NCBI GenBank assembly: GCA_017538465.1
Contig: JAFYIW010000316.1
Span: 1 to 6,397, forward strand
Length of the DNA: 6,397 nucleotides
From: Victivallales bacterium
Lineage (GTDB): Bacteria; Verrucomicrobiota; Lentisphaeria; Oligosphaerales; Oligosphaeraceae
Reading direction: 5' to 3'
Shown: positions 1 to 6,234 of the stretch, in pieces
Layout of the letters: each line of letters starts with the position of its first letter
Position numbering within the stretch: the stretch's first letter is position 1
Position numbers and translations under genes: made by a program
The notes under the pieces: generated by a model
Told to the model about the DNA's origin: nothing
Seen by the model: the letters and a program-made list of their open reading frames with translations, nothing else
The model's database searches: none

Positions 1-112
1 AAAGGTTAAAGTTCAGGTCTCTGGACTCTGGTCCCGCCAGAAGCGAGGTGAGAGGTGAAAACGGGAGGGCCGCGCGCCTGCGCGTCCTTTGTAAAGTAAG
101 GGTGACGGTTTT
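1..112. other. Non-coding region upstream of larC
   Basis: No convincing gene covers this left-edge stretch. It has a short inverted repeat (TCTGG at 27-31 against CCAGA at 37-41), a tandem GAGGTGA duplication (45-58) and a GC-rich hairpin (65-90, listed separately). I see no clear -35/-10 pair for larC; the promoter may lie further left. The larC ribosome binding site is probably AAGGGTG at 98-104, 8 nt before the ATG. Confidence 0.6.
65..90 (+). other. GC-rich hairpin in the larC leader
   Basis: CGCGC (71-75) pairs perfectly with GCGCG (80-84) around the loop GCCT (76-79). After one C/T mismatch the stem continues with G-C, G-C, G-U, A-U and G-U pairs out to 65/90. It ends 22 nt before the larC ATG and 7 nt before the likely Shine-Dalgarno. 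The run after the stem is TTT only, so an intrinsic terminator of an upstream gene is possible but weak. It could instead be a structured larC leader or an intergenic repeat. Confidence 0.4.
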
Positions 113-1351
113 ATGTCAAGAAAGTTTCTTTGTTTCGATTGCAACAATGGTATCGCAGGCGACATGACGGTCGCCGCGCTGGTGGGCGTGGGCGTGCCGC
201 AGGAGGTCCTTCGGTCTGCGCTGGACAGCCTCGGCGTGGAGGGGCTGTCGGTGGCTTTTGGCGAGACGGTCAACCACGGCTTCGCCGCCAACACCTTCCG
301 TGTGGACTATCCTGGAAAGCACGAGTGCCATCATGGCGAGGAGCGCCACGAGCATGGTCATGAACATCATCACCATGAACATCGCCATTTGGCGGACATC
401 GAGACGCTGATCGAACGGGGGAAACTCTCTGCCCGCGCCAAGGAATTGGCACTTCAGATGTTCCGGATTGTCGCAGAAGCGGAGGCGGAGGCGCATGGTC
501 TTCCAATCGAGGAGGTCCATTTCCACGAGGTGGGCGCCTATGACTCCATTGCGGATATCGTCAGTGTGGCGGTCGCCGTGGATTATTTAGACGTGGCGAG
601 CGTGGTCTTCCGGAATCTCACCGATGGCTGCGGGACCATCCATTGTGCGCACGGCGAGTTGCCAGTCCCTGTTCCCGCAGTCGTGAATATCCTCTTCAAA
701 TACGCGATTCCGCTGGCGATCTGCGAGGTGCCGACCGAGCTGGTGACGCCGACGGGTGCGGCGATTGTCGCGGCGCTGGGGCAGGGCGCTCGAATGCCCT
801 CGCGGTATGTCGTGAAGGCGGTGGGCGCTGGCGCGGGCGAGCGTGAGATTGGTCGCGCGAATCTCCTGCGTGCGATGCTTCTGGAGGAGACGGCAACGGA
901 AACGCCGAATTCTCCCGACGATGAAGTCTGGGTGCTGGAAACCAACGTCGATGACGCCACGGGAGAACAGCTCGCCTTTACTGCCGAGTTGCTTCTGGAG
1001 CATGGCGCCCGCGATGCGCATTTCACGCCAGTCTTCATGAAGAAAGGCCGTCCTGGCTGGCAGTTGACGGTCTTGGCGGACGAGTCGAAGCTCTCCGAAA
1101 TGGAGGGCATCATCTTTGCGAATACCACTACCATCGGGGTGCGGCGTTATCGTTGCGAGCGTACTTGCCTGGCACGCAAAGAAGTCGTCGTGAATACCTC
1201 ATACGGCGAAGCCCGAGTCAAAAAAGTGACCCACCAAGGCCAGACCTACCTCTACCCCGAATACGATAGCGTGCGGGCGTTGGCACGGCTGTCTGGAAAG
1301 GACTTCAAGACCATCTACGCCGAAATCCAGCGTGAGGCGCTTGGGATATAA
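113..1351 (+). CDS. larC: LarC, nickel insertion enzyme for the nickel-pincer (NPN) cofactor
   Basis: LarC is a cytoplasmic, CTP-dependent enzyme that inserts nickel into pyridinium-3,5-bisthiocarboxylic acid mononucleotide, the last step in making the lactate racemase cofactor after LarB and LarE. The 412-residue product has family hallmarks from end to end: N-terminal FDCNNGIAGDM (8-18), a His-rich stretch at 70-92 with 12 His in 23 residues, HFHEVGA (136-142), ELVTPTGAA (209-217), and in the C-terminal half ETNVDD (276-281) and MKKGRPG (309-315). The start at 113 aligns with the family N-terminus and has AAGGGTG 8 nt upstream. In Lactiplantibacillus plantarum the LarC1 and LarC2 halves are joined by programmed frameshifting; here one uninterrupted frame covers both. 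No larA, larB or larE is in the window. The gene ends 12 bp from the convergent neighbour. Confidence 0.95.
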   Translation: MSRKFLCFDCNNGIAGDMTVAALVGVGVPQEVLRSALDSLGVEGLSVAFGETVNHGFAANTFRVDYPGKHECHHGEERHEHGHEHHHHEHRHLADIETLIERGKLSARAKELALQMFRIVAEAEAEAHGLPIEEVHFHEVGAYDSIADIVSVAVAVDYLDVASVVFRNLTDGCGTIHCAHGELPVPVPAVVNILFKYAIPLAICEVPTELVTPTGAAIVAALGQGARMPSRYVVKAVGAGAGEREIGRANLLRAMLLEETATETPNSPDDEVWVLETNVDDATGEQLAFTAELLLEHGARDAHFTPVFMKKGRPGWQLTVLADESKLSEMEGIIFANTTTIGVRRYRCERTCLARKEVVVNTSYGEARVKKVTHQGQTYLYPEYDSVRALARLSGKDFKTIYAEIQREALGI

Positions 1352-1363
1352 AAACCATATAAT

Positions 1364-4219
1364 CTAAGGCTGTTTCTGGGTCTTGAAGAGAGTCCAGTTC
1401 CAGGTGCGGACGTAGCCCACTTTGCCGAAGGAGTGCGCCGGCATGGTGTCCTCGCCATTTGAGATGGGCCAGGTATTGTCGGTGGCGATGGTTTTCTGGG
1501 TGCCGTCGGCGTAGGTCACTTGGATGAGCATCATGATGGCGGCGGGACCGCCTTGGTTTTCGGCTTCGAGGCGCAGGAGACCGCCTTCCGGTTTCAGGAG
1601 GCGTGTCACGTCCAGCGTGTCGATCACATACCACTCTGTGGATTTGAGGATGGGTTCCCCGTCCAGCGACAGCGTGAGGATATTGTCGGCAGTGGTCGTG
1701 AGGATGACGGACTCGACCGGCTTCTCGAACTGGAGTTCGCGCTCCAGGCTGACCTTGGGATTGTCGGCGACATTGCCGGGATACCAGATCCATTCCGCCG
1801 CAGATAGCACGTAGGGGAATTTCTCCTGGAAGTAGGTCTCTATGAAGTTCCCTTGCGAAGACTCGTAGTCGTCATTGACTGGGACAAGCGGTGAAGGTGG
1901 TTGCGGGGCGACACCGCTGGTGCTGAAGCTTGCAAAGCCCCACGGACGGAGCATGAGCGTCGTGCCGTCCAGGGTGGAATTCTCCGTGAAGACGGGCTTA
2001 GCATCCCCCAGCACCGCGATGTCCACGGTCAGTTCCCGGTCGGTCTCGTTCAGCAGGAGATGGTAGGTATCGTCCCCCGGCGACTCGAATGCGCGAGCCG
2101 CCAGACCGTCCGCCCGCAGTGGTGAATTCACCTCGTGGCCCGTAGCGATGACGGGTTCGTAGGCAGCGGCCACCCTGGAAACCGCAAACAAGTCCGCATA
2201 GTAGCTCTGCTTCACCGTCTTGTCGTTGTAGATCAGAATCGCCTTGGTGTCGTGCATGAGCGCATCCAGGAGCATGAACTGGAGTTCGTGCGCATTCGGC
2301 AGGACGGCCATCGGGCTTCCGTCCTCATACCACTGGTAGCCCTGGAGCCACATCAGCACCGGCTTTTCGTCGGCTGATTCGTTGTAGAGGTCGGAGTATT
2401 TTCCGACTGCGGCCATGCTCTTGTCCGAGATGGCGGAGTGTCGGACGGCGGCGGGAACCGGGTAGAGGTCCACGCCATAGATGTCGGAGTACTTGGCATA
2501 GTCCGCAAGATATTCTGGAACGACGCCGCGCGGCGACTCGTTGATGAAGAGCGGGTGATACGGATCGATTTCGCGGAAAATCCGCTCGGCCGCCTCGAAT
2601 TTGTAGGCCGGGATTTCACGCGCCCATGGTTCGTCGCAGTAATTGTAGGCGAAGAGCGCCGGATGCCGGAGAATCTCCGGGGTGAGGATTTCCGCGACCT
2701 GCTCGCGCAGCTTTTCCTCGTAGTCGTCGCTCTCCGCAAAGTCCCCGCCGACTGCGAGCATGACCTTGAGGCCGAAGCGCTGCGCCTGGTCAAGCTCCTG
2801 AAGGATTCTTGAAGGCACGCCCATGCCGCTGGTGAAAAAGCCGTTCATCCCGCGCGTGGCGCACAGATAACTCATCACCGGCTTCTCGGGATCTTCGTAG
2901 ATGAACCCCATGAAGAAGGGGAAGAAGCGTGTGCCATCGCAGTAGAAGTTGCGGTCTTTTCCGATGGTGACTTCGTTCGGCTGATGTAGGTACTTGTGGA
3001 TGACTTTACGTGCGACCACAGTTTCCCCGTCGATTTCGGCTGACACCACAAGTTCGTGGTCGCCCGCCATGAGGTTTTCGGCTGAGAACTCGAAGTGCGG
3101 ATGGTCGGCGGTGACAGCGATGCTCTCGCCGTTGAAGGAGACTTTCGCCGTGGTGACATCGCCGTCAAACTCCACCTCGCCTCGAATGGCGTCGCACGGC
3201 ATCGAAGCGTAGATGGCGTCACGGTAGTGCGGCTCAGCAAGGTGAATTCGGATGGGCGCGGTCTCCTCGTCCGAGAACTCCTTGAGGTAGAACTGCGCAA
3301 GCAACAGAGGTTGGTCGCCTTCGTTCTTGAGGATGAGGTCGATGACGGGATCCGCCTCGTTCGGAGTCCAGAACTCGACGGCGTGCCGCTGATATGCTTC
3401 AGGCGCCAGCGAATATTCCTGATCGTGGAAGAGTTTCTTTTCAGGCATGTATCGCAAGGCGAACCGGAGTGTGCCTGGATTCTCCTCAGCGGCCTTCCCA
3501 TACCAGATGAGGCGGTATTTCCGCTTGGGCAGCAGATGGATGGACTGCTGGACCACGAAGCCGTTCTTGCCGAGGCGCAGGGCGGTGTTGCCGAAGTCAT
3601 CGTCACTGCGGACTACCCTGGCGTCCGAGAGCAGGTTCCAGTATTTCTCGAACCATTCGAAACTGCCGTTGTGGATGAAGCGGATAGTCGGAGCGGAGGG
3701 CGGAAAACTGTCCGTCACGCCGTGGTTGTGGCTCTCCTCGGCAATCCGCAGGTTGCGGACCTCCAGCCGAGAGTCGTTCATCAATCGGAGTATAACACGT
3801 TCGGTCGAGGTCTCGGCGACCGATTTGGCGAAACTTATGGAGAACTGTTCCCACTGTCCCGTGCCTTTCGAGCGCCAGATATGCGACTCGAACTTGTCAC
3901 CCAACCAATATTCATAGTAAATCATATAGTCCCCGCCGGGCTGGCACCGCGCCTCGCAGGTCAGCGTATAGGTCACGTCCTTCTCAAGTGTGACTGGATG
4001 AAGTAGATATAGGTCTCCCGTCGATTGTCCTTCCAGCGATACCACGCCGTCCTGGACTGTGCATTGTCCAGACGACTTGCTCAGTTGCCAGCCTTCGGGC
4101 ACTCCGTTGCCGGAGTCCTGAAACGGGAAGGCGAATTCTGCCTGCGCCAGGCAGGCCAATTGAAAACATAGAACTGAAAATGCAAATAACTTATTTATAA
4201 CAAAATAGTTACTGTTCAT
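1364..4219 (-). CDS. Secreted multidomain glycoside hydrolase-like protein
   Basis: This encodes a 951-residue exported protein of unknown substrate. I chose the ATG at 4219 because it gives a signal peptide: hydrophobic 11-25 and a likely signal peptidase I site after AQA at 25-27. An in-frame ATG at 4273 would bury that signal and overlap the upstream gene. Visible regions are two beta-rich carbohydrate-binding-like modules (about 35-160 and 180-315), an Ig-like segment (about 325-410), a TIM-barrel-like region (about 415-690), a small beta domain (700-768), a Pro-rich linker (769-783) and a C-terminal sandwich (about 803-940) resembling the alpha-L-rhamnosidase N-domain. In the barrel, NYCDEPW (526-532) resembles the clan GH-A acid/base segment with Glu530, followed by IYGVDLYP (580-587). 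KPVLMWLQGYQW (619-630) sits where the strand-7 nucleophile Glu often lies, but shows Gln626. No Shine-Dalgarno is visible. The start is 4 nt after the yhhQ stop, suggesting translational coupling. Domain limits are by eye; catalytic activity is unproven. Confidence 0.85.
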   Translation of the reverse strand: MNSNYFVINKLFAFSVLCFQLACLAQAEFAFPFQDSGNGVPEGWQLSKSSGQCTVQDGVVSLEGQSTGDLYLLHPVTLEKDVTYTLTCEARCQPGGDYMIYYEYWLGDKFESHIWRSKGTGQWEQFSISFAKSVAETSTERVILRLMNDSRLEVRNLRIAEESHNHGVTDSFPPSAPTIRFIHNGSFEWFEKYWNLLSDARVVRSDDDFGNTALRLGKNGFVVQQSIHLLPKRKYRLIWYGKAAEENPGTLRFALRYMPEKKLFHDQEYSLAPEAYQRHAVEFWTPNEADPVIDLILKNEGDQPLLLAQFYLKEFSDEETAPIRIHLAEPHYRDAIYASMPCDAIRGEVEFDGDVTTAKVSFNGESIAVTADHPHFEFSAENLMAGDHELVVSAEIDGETVVARKVIHKYLHQPNEVTIGKDRNFYCDGTRFFPFFMGFIYEDPEKPVMSYLCATRGMNGFFTSGMGVPSRILQELDQAQRFGLKVMLAVGGDFAESDDYEEKLREQVAEILTPEILRHPALFAYNYCDEPWAREIPAYKFEAAERIFREIDPYHPLFINESPRGVVPEYLADYAKYSDIYGVDLYPVPAAVRHSAISDKSMAAVGKYSDLYNESADEKPVLMWLQGYQWYEDGSPMAVLPNAHELQFMLLDALMHDTKAILIYNDKTVKQSYYADLFAVSRVAAAYEPVIATGHEVNSPLRADGLAARAFESPGDDTYHLLLNETDRELTVDIAVLGDAKPVFTENSTLDGTTLMLRPWGFASFSTSGVAPQPPSPLVPVNDDYESSQGNFIETYFQEKFPYVLSAAEWIWYPGNVADNPKVSLERELQFEKPVESVILTTTADNILTLSLDGEPILKSTEWYVIDTLDVTRLLKPEGGLLRLEAENQGGPAAIMMLIQVTYADGTQKTIATDNTWPISNGEDTMPAHSFGKVGYVRTWNWTLFKTQKQP

Positions 4220-4223
4220 TTTT

Positions 4224-4931
4224 CTACAGCCCGTTGAAGTTGGTGTTTGAAGCGTTGTCTGATGGTGTGCCATTGCCGCGTGTCATCAGGTAGAAGAACG
4301 GCGTGTCGAGCGCGGCGAGCAGCAGTTTGAAAAGATACTGTCCGACGATGGTGGCCGCCAGCGTGGACCACTTTTCAGGCATCCATAGCCAATGGAAGCC
4401 GACGCCGAAGACCAGTCCGATGAAGAGCACGGTGTCGATGGCCTGGCTGGTCATCGTGCTGGCGTTGTTCCAAATCCATCGCGCGGCGGCGGTGCCGTGG
4501 CGCGTATTGAGATACCAGTCGCGTATCTTGTGGAAGAACCAGATGTCCCAGTATTGGGATACAAAATAGGCGGTAAGGCTCGCTCCCACGATGAACAGGT
4601 TTTGCCCCAGCAACTTCGTGTAGGCCTCCTGCATCGCGGGTTCTGCCGCTGGCAAGTACTGGGTAAAGAGGATAAGCGCGGAGGCGAAGAACTGCGAGGC
4701 GAAGCCGTAGAGGACGCTCTTGGCGGCTTCGGCACGCCCCCAAAGCTCCCCGATGACGTCCGTGAAGAGGAAGGTGCAGGCGTAGCAGACCGCCGCACCC
4801 GGCAGCACCAGCTCCGTGCCGAAGAGCGTGACCCCCGTGCGGAGCAGCTTCACCGTCACCACATTGGAGACAATCAGCGCCGCCGCGAAGAGCGTGTTCA
4901 AAAGAACAAGATTTTCATTCGTCTTTCGCAT
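4224..4931 (-). CDS. yhhQ: Queuosine precursor transporter, YhhQ/VUT family
   Basis: This is a 235-residue inner-membrane protein of the COG1738 (DUF165) family, whose E. coli member YhhQ imports the queuosine precursors preQ0 and preQ1. I count about six hydrophobic segments, beginning with 8-27 and 41-56. Family signatures are TDVIGELWGR (57-66), an SQYWD segment in the middle, and N-A-S-T followed by SQAIDT near the fifth hydrophobic segment. The start at 4931 is preferred over an in-frame ATG at 5021. It has a GGAGGA ribosome binding site 5 nt upstream, it begins right at the conserved family N-terminus, and the longer form would add 30 Arg-rich residues overlapping queC. The gene follows queC by 17 nt, and this context strongly supports the queuosine assignment. 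The Asn/Ser-rich tail after the last membrane segment is probably cytoplasmic and unconserved. Confidence 0.92.
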   Translation of the reverse strand: MRKTNENLVLLNTLFAAALIVSNVVTVKLLRTGVTLFGTELVLPGAAVCYACTFLFTDVIGELWGRAEAAKSVLYGFASQFFASALILFTQYLPAAEPAMQEAYTKLLGQNLFIVGASLTAYFVSQYWDIWFFHKIRDWYLNTRHGTAAARWIWNNASTMTSQAIDTVLFIGLVFGVGFHWLWMPEKWSTLAATIVGQYLFKLLLAALDTPFFYLMTRGNGTPSDNASNTNFNGL

Positions 4932-4936
4932 GGGAT

Positions 4937-4942
4937 TCCTCC
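4937..4942 (-). promoter_or_regulatory. Ribosome binding site fixing the yhhQ start
   Basis: GGAGGA reads on the minus strand 5 nt before the ATG at 4931, within the 17-nt gap after the queC stop. It is the main reason for rejecting the longer in-frame start at 5021. Confidence 0.8.
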
Positions 4943-4948
4943 AAGGGC

Positions 4949-5644
4949 TTAGCGGCTCAAGGCGGGGTCGGGGACGCCGTTGGCGGCGAAGGCGGCAGCC
5001 CGGTCTCGGCAGGTCGCGCATTCGCCGCAGGGTCGTTCGCCGCCTTCGTAGCAGCTCCAGGTCAGATGATACGGCGCGTCCAGTTCCAGCCCCTTGGCGA
5101 CGACCGCCGCCTTGTTAAGGCGAGCGAATGGCGCAGCCAAATGGACTAGCCCGTAGGTGCCGATGGAAATCGCCTTCCCAATATGTTCCAGGAAGGGCAC
5201 GCTGCAATCCGCGTAGGCGTTCCCCGCCGCGTCGTCCGCATGGGCGCCCAGATAGAGGTCGCATTCCTCCTTGTCGAAGAGGCTCTGGGCGAGGCTGGCG
5301 GCGGTCGAGAGCATCAGGCCGTTGCGGAATGGGACGTAGGTCGTTACCTTGCAGCCGTTCTCGGCGATTTGCTCGCCGTAGGACGAGTGGCTGATTTCCT
5401 GCGTCGAACCGTCCAGCAGCGCGCAGTTGGAGAAGCGCATGACCGGCGAGAGGTCGAACTCGAATTGCCGGATGCCGTAGAACTCCGCCACGGCGTGGGC
5501 GGCTCGCAGTTCCACGCGATGCCGCTGACCATAATAAATCGAGACGGCGGCGACATTCTCGCGGCCGAGTTCCGAGACCGCCAGCGCCAGGCAGGTCGTG
5601 GAGTCAATGCCCCCGCTGGACAACACCAGTGCTTTCTTCCCCAT
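4949..5644 (-). CDS. queC: QueC, 7-cyano-7-deazaguanine (preQ0) synthase
   Basis: QueC converts 7-carboxy-7-deazaguanine to preQ0 using ATP and ammonia, in the cytoplasm. The 231-residue length is normal for the family. The ATP-binding PP-loop SGGIDS is at 10-15. VPFRNG follows at about 103-108. GAHADD in the middle contributes to the active site. The C-terminal zinc site has four Cys at 198, 206, 209 and 212 (C-X7-C-X2-C-X2-C), all present. The start at 5644 has GGAGGT 6 nt upstream and gives the standard family N-terminus, in which the PP-loop begins about ten residues in. It lies 4 nt after the queF stop and its product is the QueF substrate. Nothing suggests damage. Confidence 0.97.
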   Translation of the reverse strand: MGKKALVLSSGGIDSTTCLALAVSELGRENVAAVSIYYGQRHRVELRAAHAVAEFYGIRQFEFDLSPVMRFSNCALLDGSTQEISHSSYGEQIAENGCKVTTYVPFRNGLMLSTAASLAQSLFDKEECDLYLGAHADDAAGNAYADCSVPFLEHIGKAISIGTYGLVHLAAPFARLNKAAVVAKGLELDAPYHLTWSCYEGGERPCGECATCRDRAAAFAANGVPDPALSR

Positions 5645-5648
5645 CGCG

Positions 5649-6134
5649 CTACCTCCATTCGCGGCGGTCGATGGCGGCGAAGAGACGCGTCTTCGCGTGG
5701 TCCTCGTAGCCGCTGCCGGGCTTGGCGTAGTTCGCGAATGGGTAGATGGAGATGCCTCCGCGCGGAGTGAAGATGCCCTGGACCTCGATGTAGCGGGGTT
5801 CCAACAGCGCGGTCAGGTCCTTTCGGATGATGTTGCAGCAGTCCTCGTGGAAATCCCCGTGGTTGCGGAAACTGAACAGATACAGCTTCAGCGACTTGGA
5901 CTCCACCAGATAGCGGTCGGGAATATACGCGATGCGAATCTCCGCGAAGTCCGGCTGGCCGGTTTTCGGGCAGAGCGAGGTGAACTCCGGGCAGTTGAGC
6001 ATCACCAGGTAGTCTTGCCCCGGATGCTTGTTCTCAAAACGCTCCAGCAGTCCCGGATCGTAGTCATAGACATAATGCGTGGACTGGCTGCCCAGCTGGC
6101 CAAGCTGCGCCAGCTCCTTTTTGCTTCGGCTCAT
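5649..6134 (-). CDS. queF: QueF, NADPH-dependent preQ0 reductase (unimodular type)
   Basis: QueF reduces the nitrile of preQ0 to the amine of preQ1 with two NADPH, in the cytoplasm. The 161-residue product is the short, single T-fold form like that of Bacillus subtilis, not the longer two-module form of E. coli. The key residues fall at the B. subtilis numbers: Cys55, which forms the thioimide, in SLCPKTGQPDF; Asp62, the general acid; and His96-Glu97, which bind substrate. The NADPH-associated QueF motif ESKSLKLYLFSFRNHG is at 78-93. The start at 6134 is preceded by a modest AGGGA at a 9-nt distance. The gene is first in the run, with queC 4 nt downstream. The leader before it is structured and may be regulatory. 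Confidence 0.97.
   Translation of the reverse strand: MSRSKKELAQLGQLGSQSTHYVYDYDPGLLERFENKHPGQDYLVMLNCPEFTSLCPKTGQPDFAEIRIAYIPDRYLVESKSLKLYLFSFRNHGDFHEDCCNIIRKDLTALLEPRYIEVQGIFTPRGGISIYPFANYAKPGSGYEDHAKTRLFAAIDRREWR
5651..5656 (-). promoter_or_regulatory. Ribosome binding site of queC, inside the queF 3' end
   Basis: GGAGGT on the minus strand lies 6 nt before the queC ATG and overlaps the last codons and stop of queF. This arrangement fits co-translation of the two pathway enzymes. Confidence 0.8.
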
Positions 6135-6144
6135 AATGATGGTT

Positions 6145-6204
6145 CCCTAGTTTTGTTTATGCAGACGGACATGCCGTCAAGACAGGATGGATTTCGAACT
6201 GTCT
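6145..6204 (-). promoter_or_regulatory. Structured queF leader, candidate preQ1-responsive element
   Basis: Read on the minus strand, the leader holds AGACAG (6204-6199) pairing with CTGTCT (6185-6180) around a 13-nt loop. One base further comes a 5-bp hairpin, GACGG/CCGTC (6178-6164) with loop CATGT. An unpaired A-rich tail, ATAAACAAAACTAGGG (6160-6145), then carries the ribosome binding site. The tail resembles the 3' tail of class I preQ1 riboswitches, and preQ1 is the product of the downstream gene. The two-hairpin order loosely recalls class II. I cannot find the full consensus loop of either class, so this is not a confident riboswitch call. TTGACG at 6180-6175 could alternatively be a -35 element, but no good -10 follows at the right distance. 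Confidence 0.3.
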
Positions 6205-6209
6205 GACTT

Positions 6210-6223
6210 GCATAATATAATGC
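6210..6223 (-). promoter_or_regulatory. Possible -10 region of the queF operon
   Basis: The AT-rich GCATTATATTATGC on the minus strand contains TATATT (6219-6214). A start about 7 nt downstream would fall near 6207, just before the first leader hairpin, which is a sensible arrangement. The match for a -35 box is poor: TTGCCG at 6245-6240 leaves a 20-nt spacer. The same bases also form a 4-bp inverted repeat (GCAT/ATGC), so an operator is possible. Confidence 0.25.
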
Positions 6224-6234
6224 CCCTTAAACTG

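Noticed and set aside
583..1134. 183-residue open frame antisense to larC
   Set aside because: It is Ser/Arg/Thr-rich with no motif, and larC itself is unambiguous.
3095..4006. 303-residue open frame on the plus strand
   Set aside because: It lies wholly antisense within the secreted-protein gene, whose frame has a signal peptide and recognisable domains. The antisense product has no motif I recognise and arises from GC-rich codon bias.
4190..4219. Lipoprotein signal in the secreted protein (Cys at residue 18 or 23)
   Set aside because: The residues before each Cys (SVL and QLA) do not fit the lipobox, whereas AQA at 25-27 fits signal peptidase I.
4219..4273. Longer N-terminus of the secreted protein starting at 4273
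   Set aside because: It would put 18 polar residues before the hydrophobic segment and overlap the yhhQ 3' end; the ATG at 4219 gives a normal signal peptide.
6152..6180. Sigma-70 promoter with TTGACG at 6180-6175
   Set aside because: At 17-nt spacing the -10 would be AACAAA, a poor match, and the hexamer overlaps both leader hairpins.
5183..6206. Overlapping plus-strand open frames of about 200 residues
   Set aside because: They are antisense to queC and queF, both of which show complete catalytic motifs.
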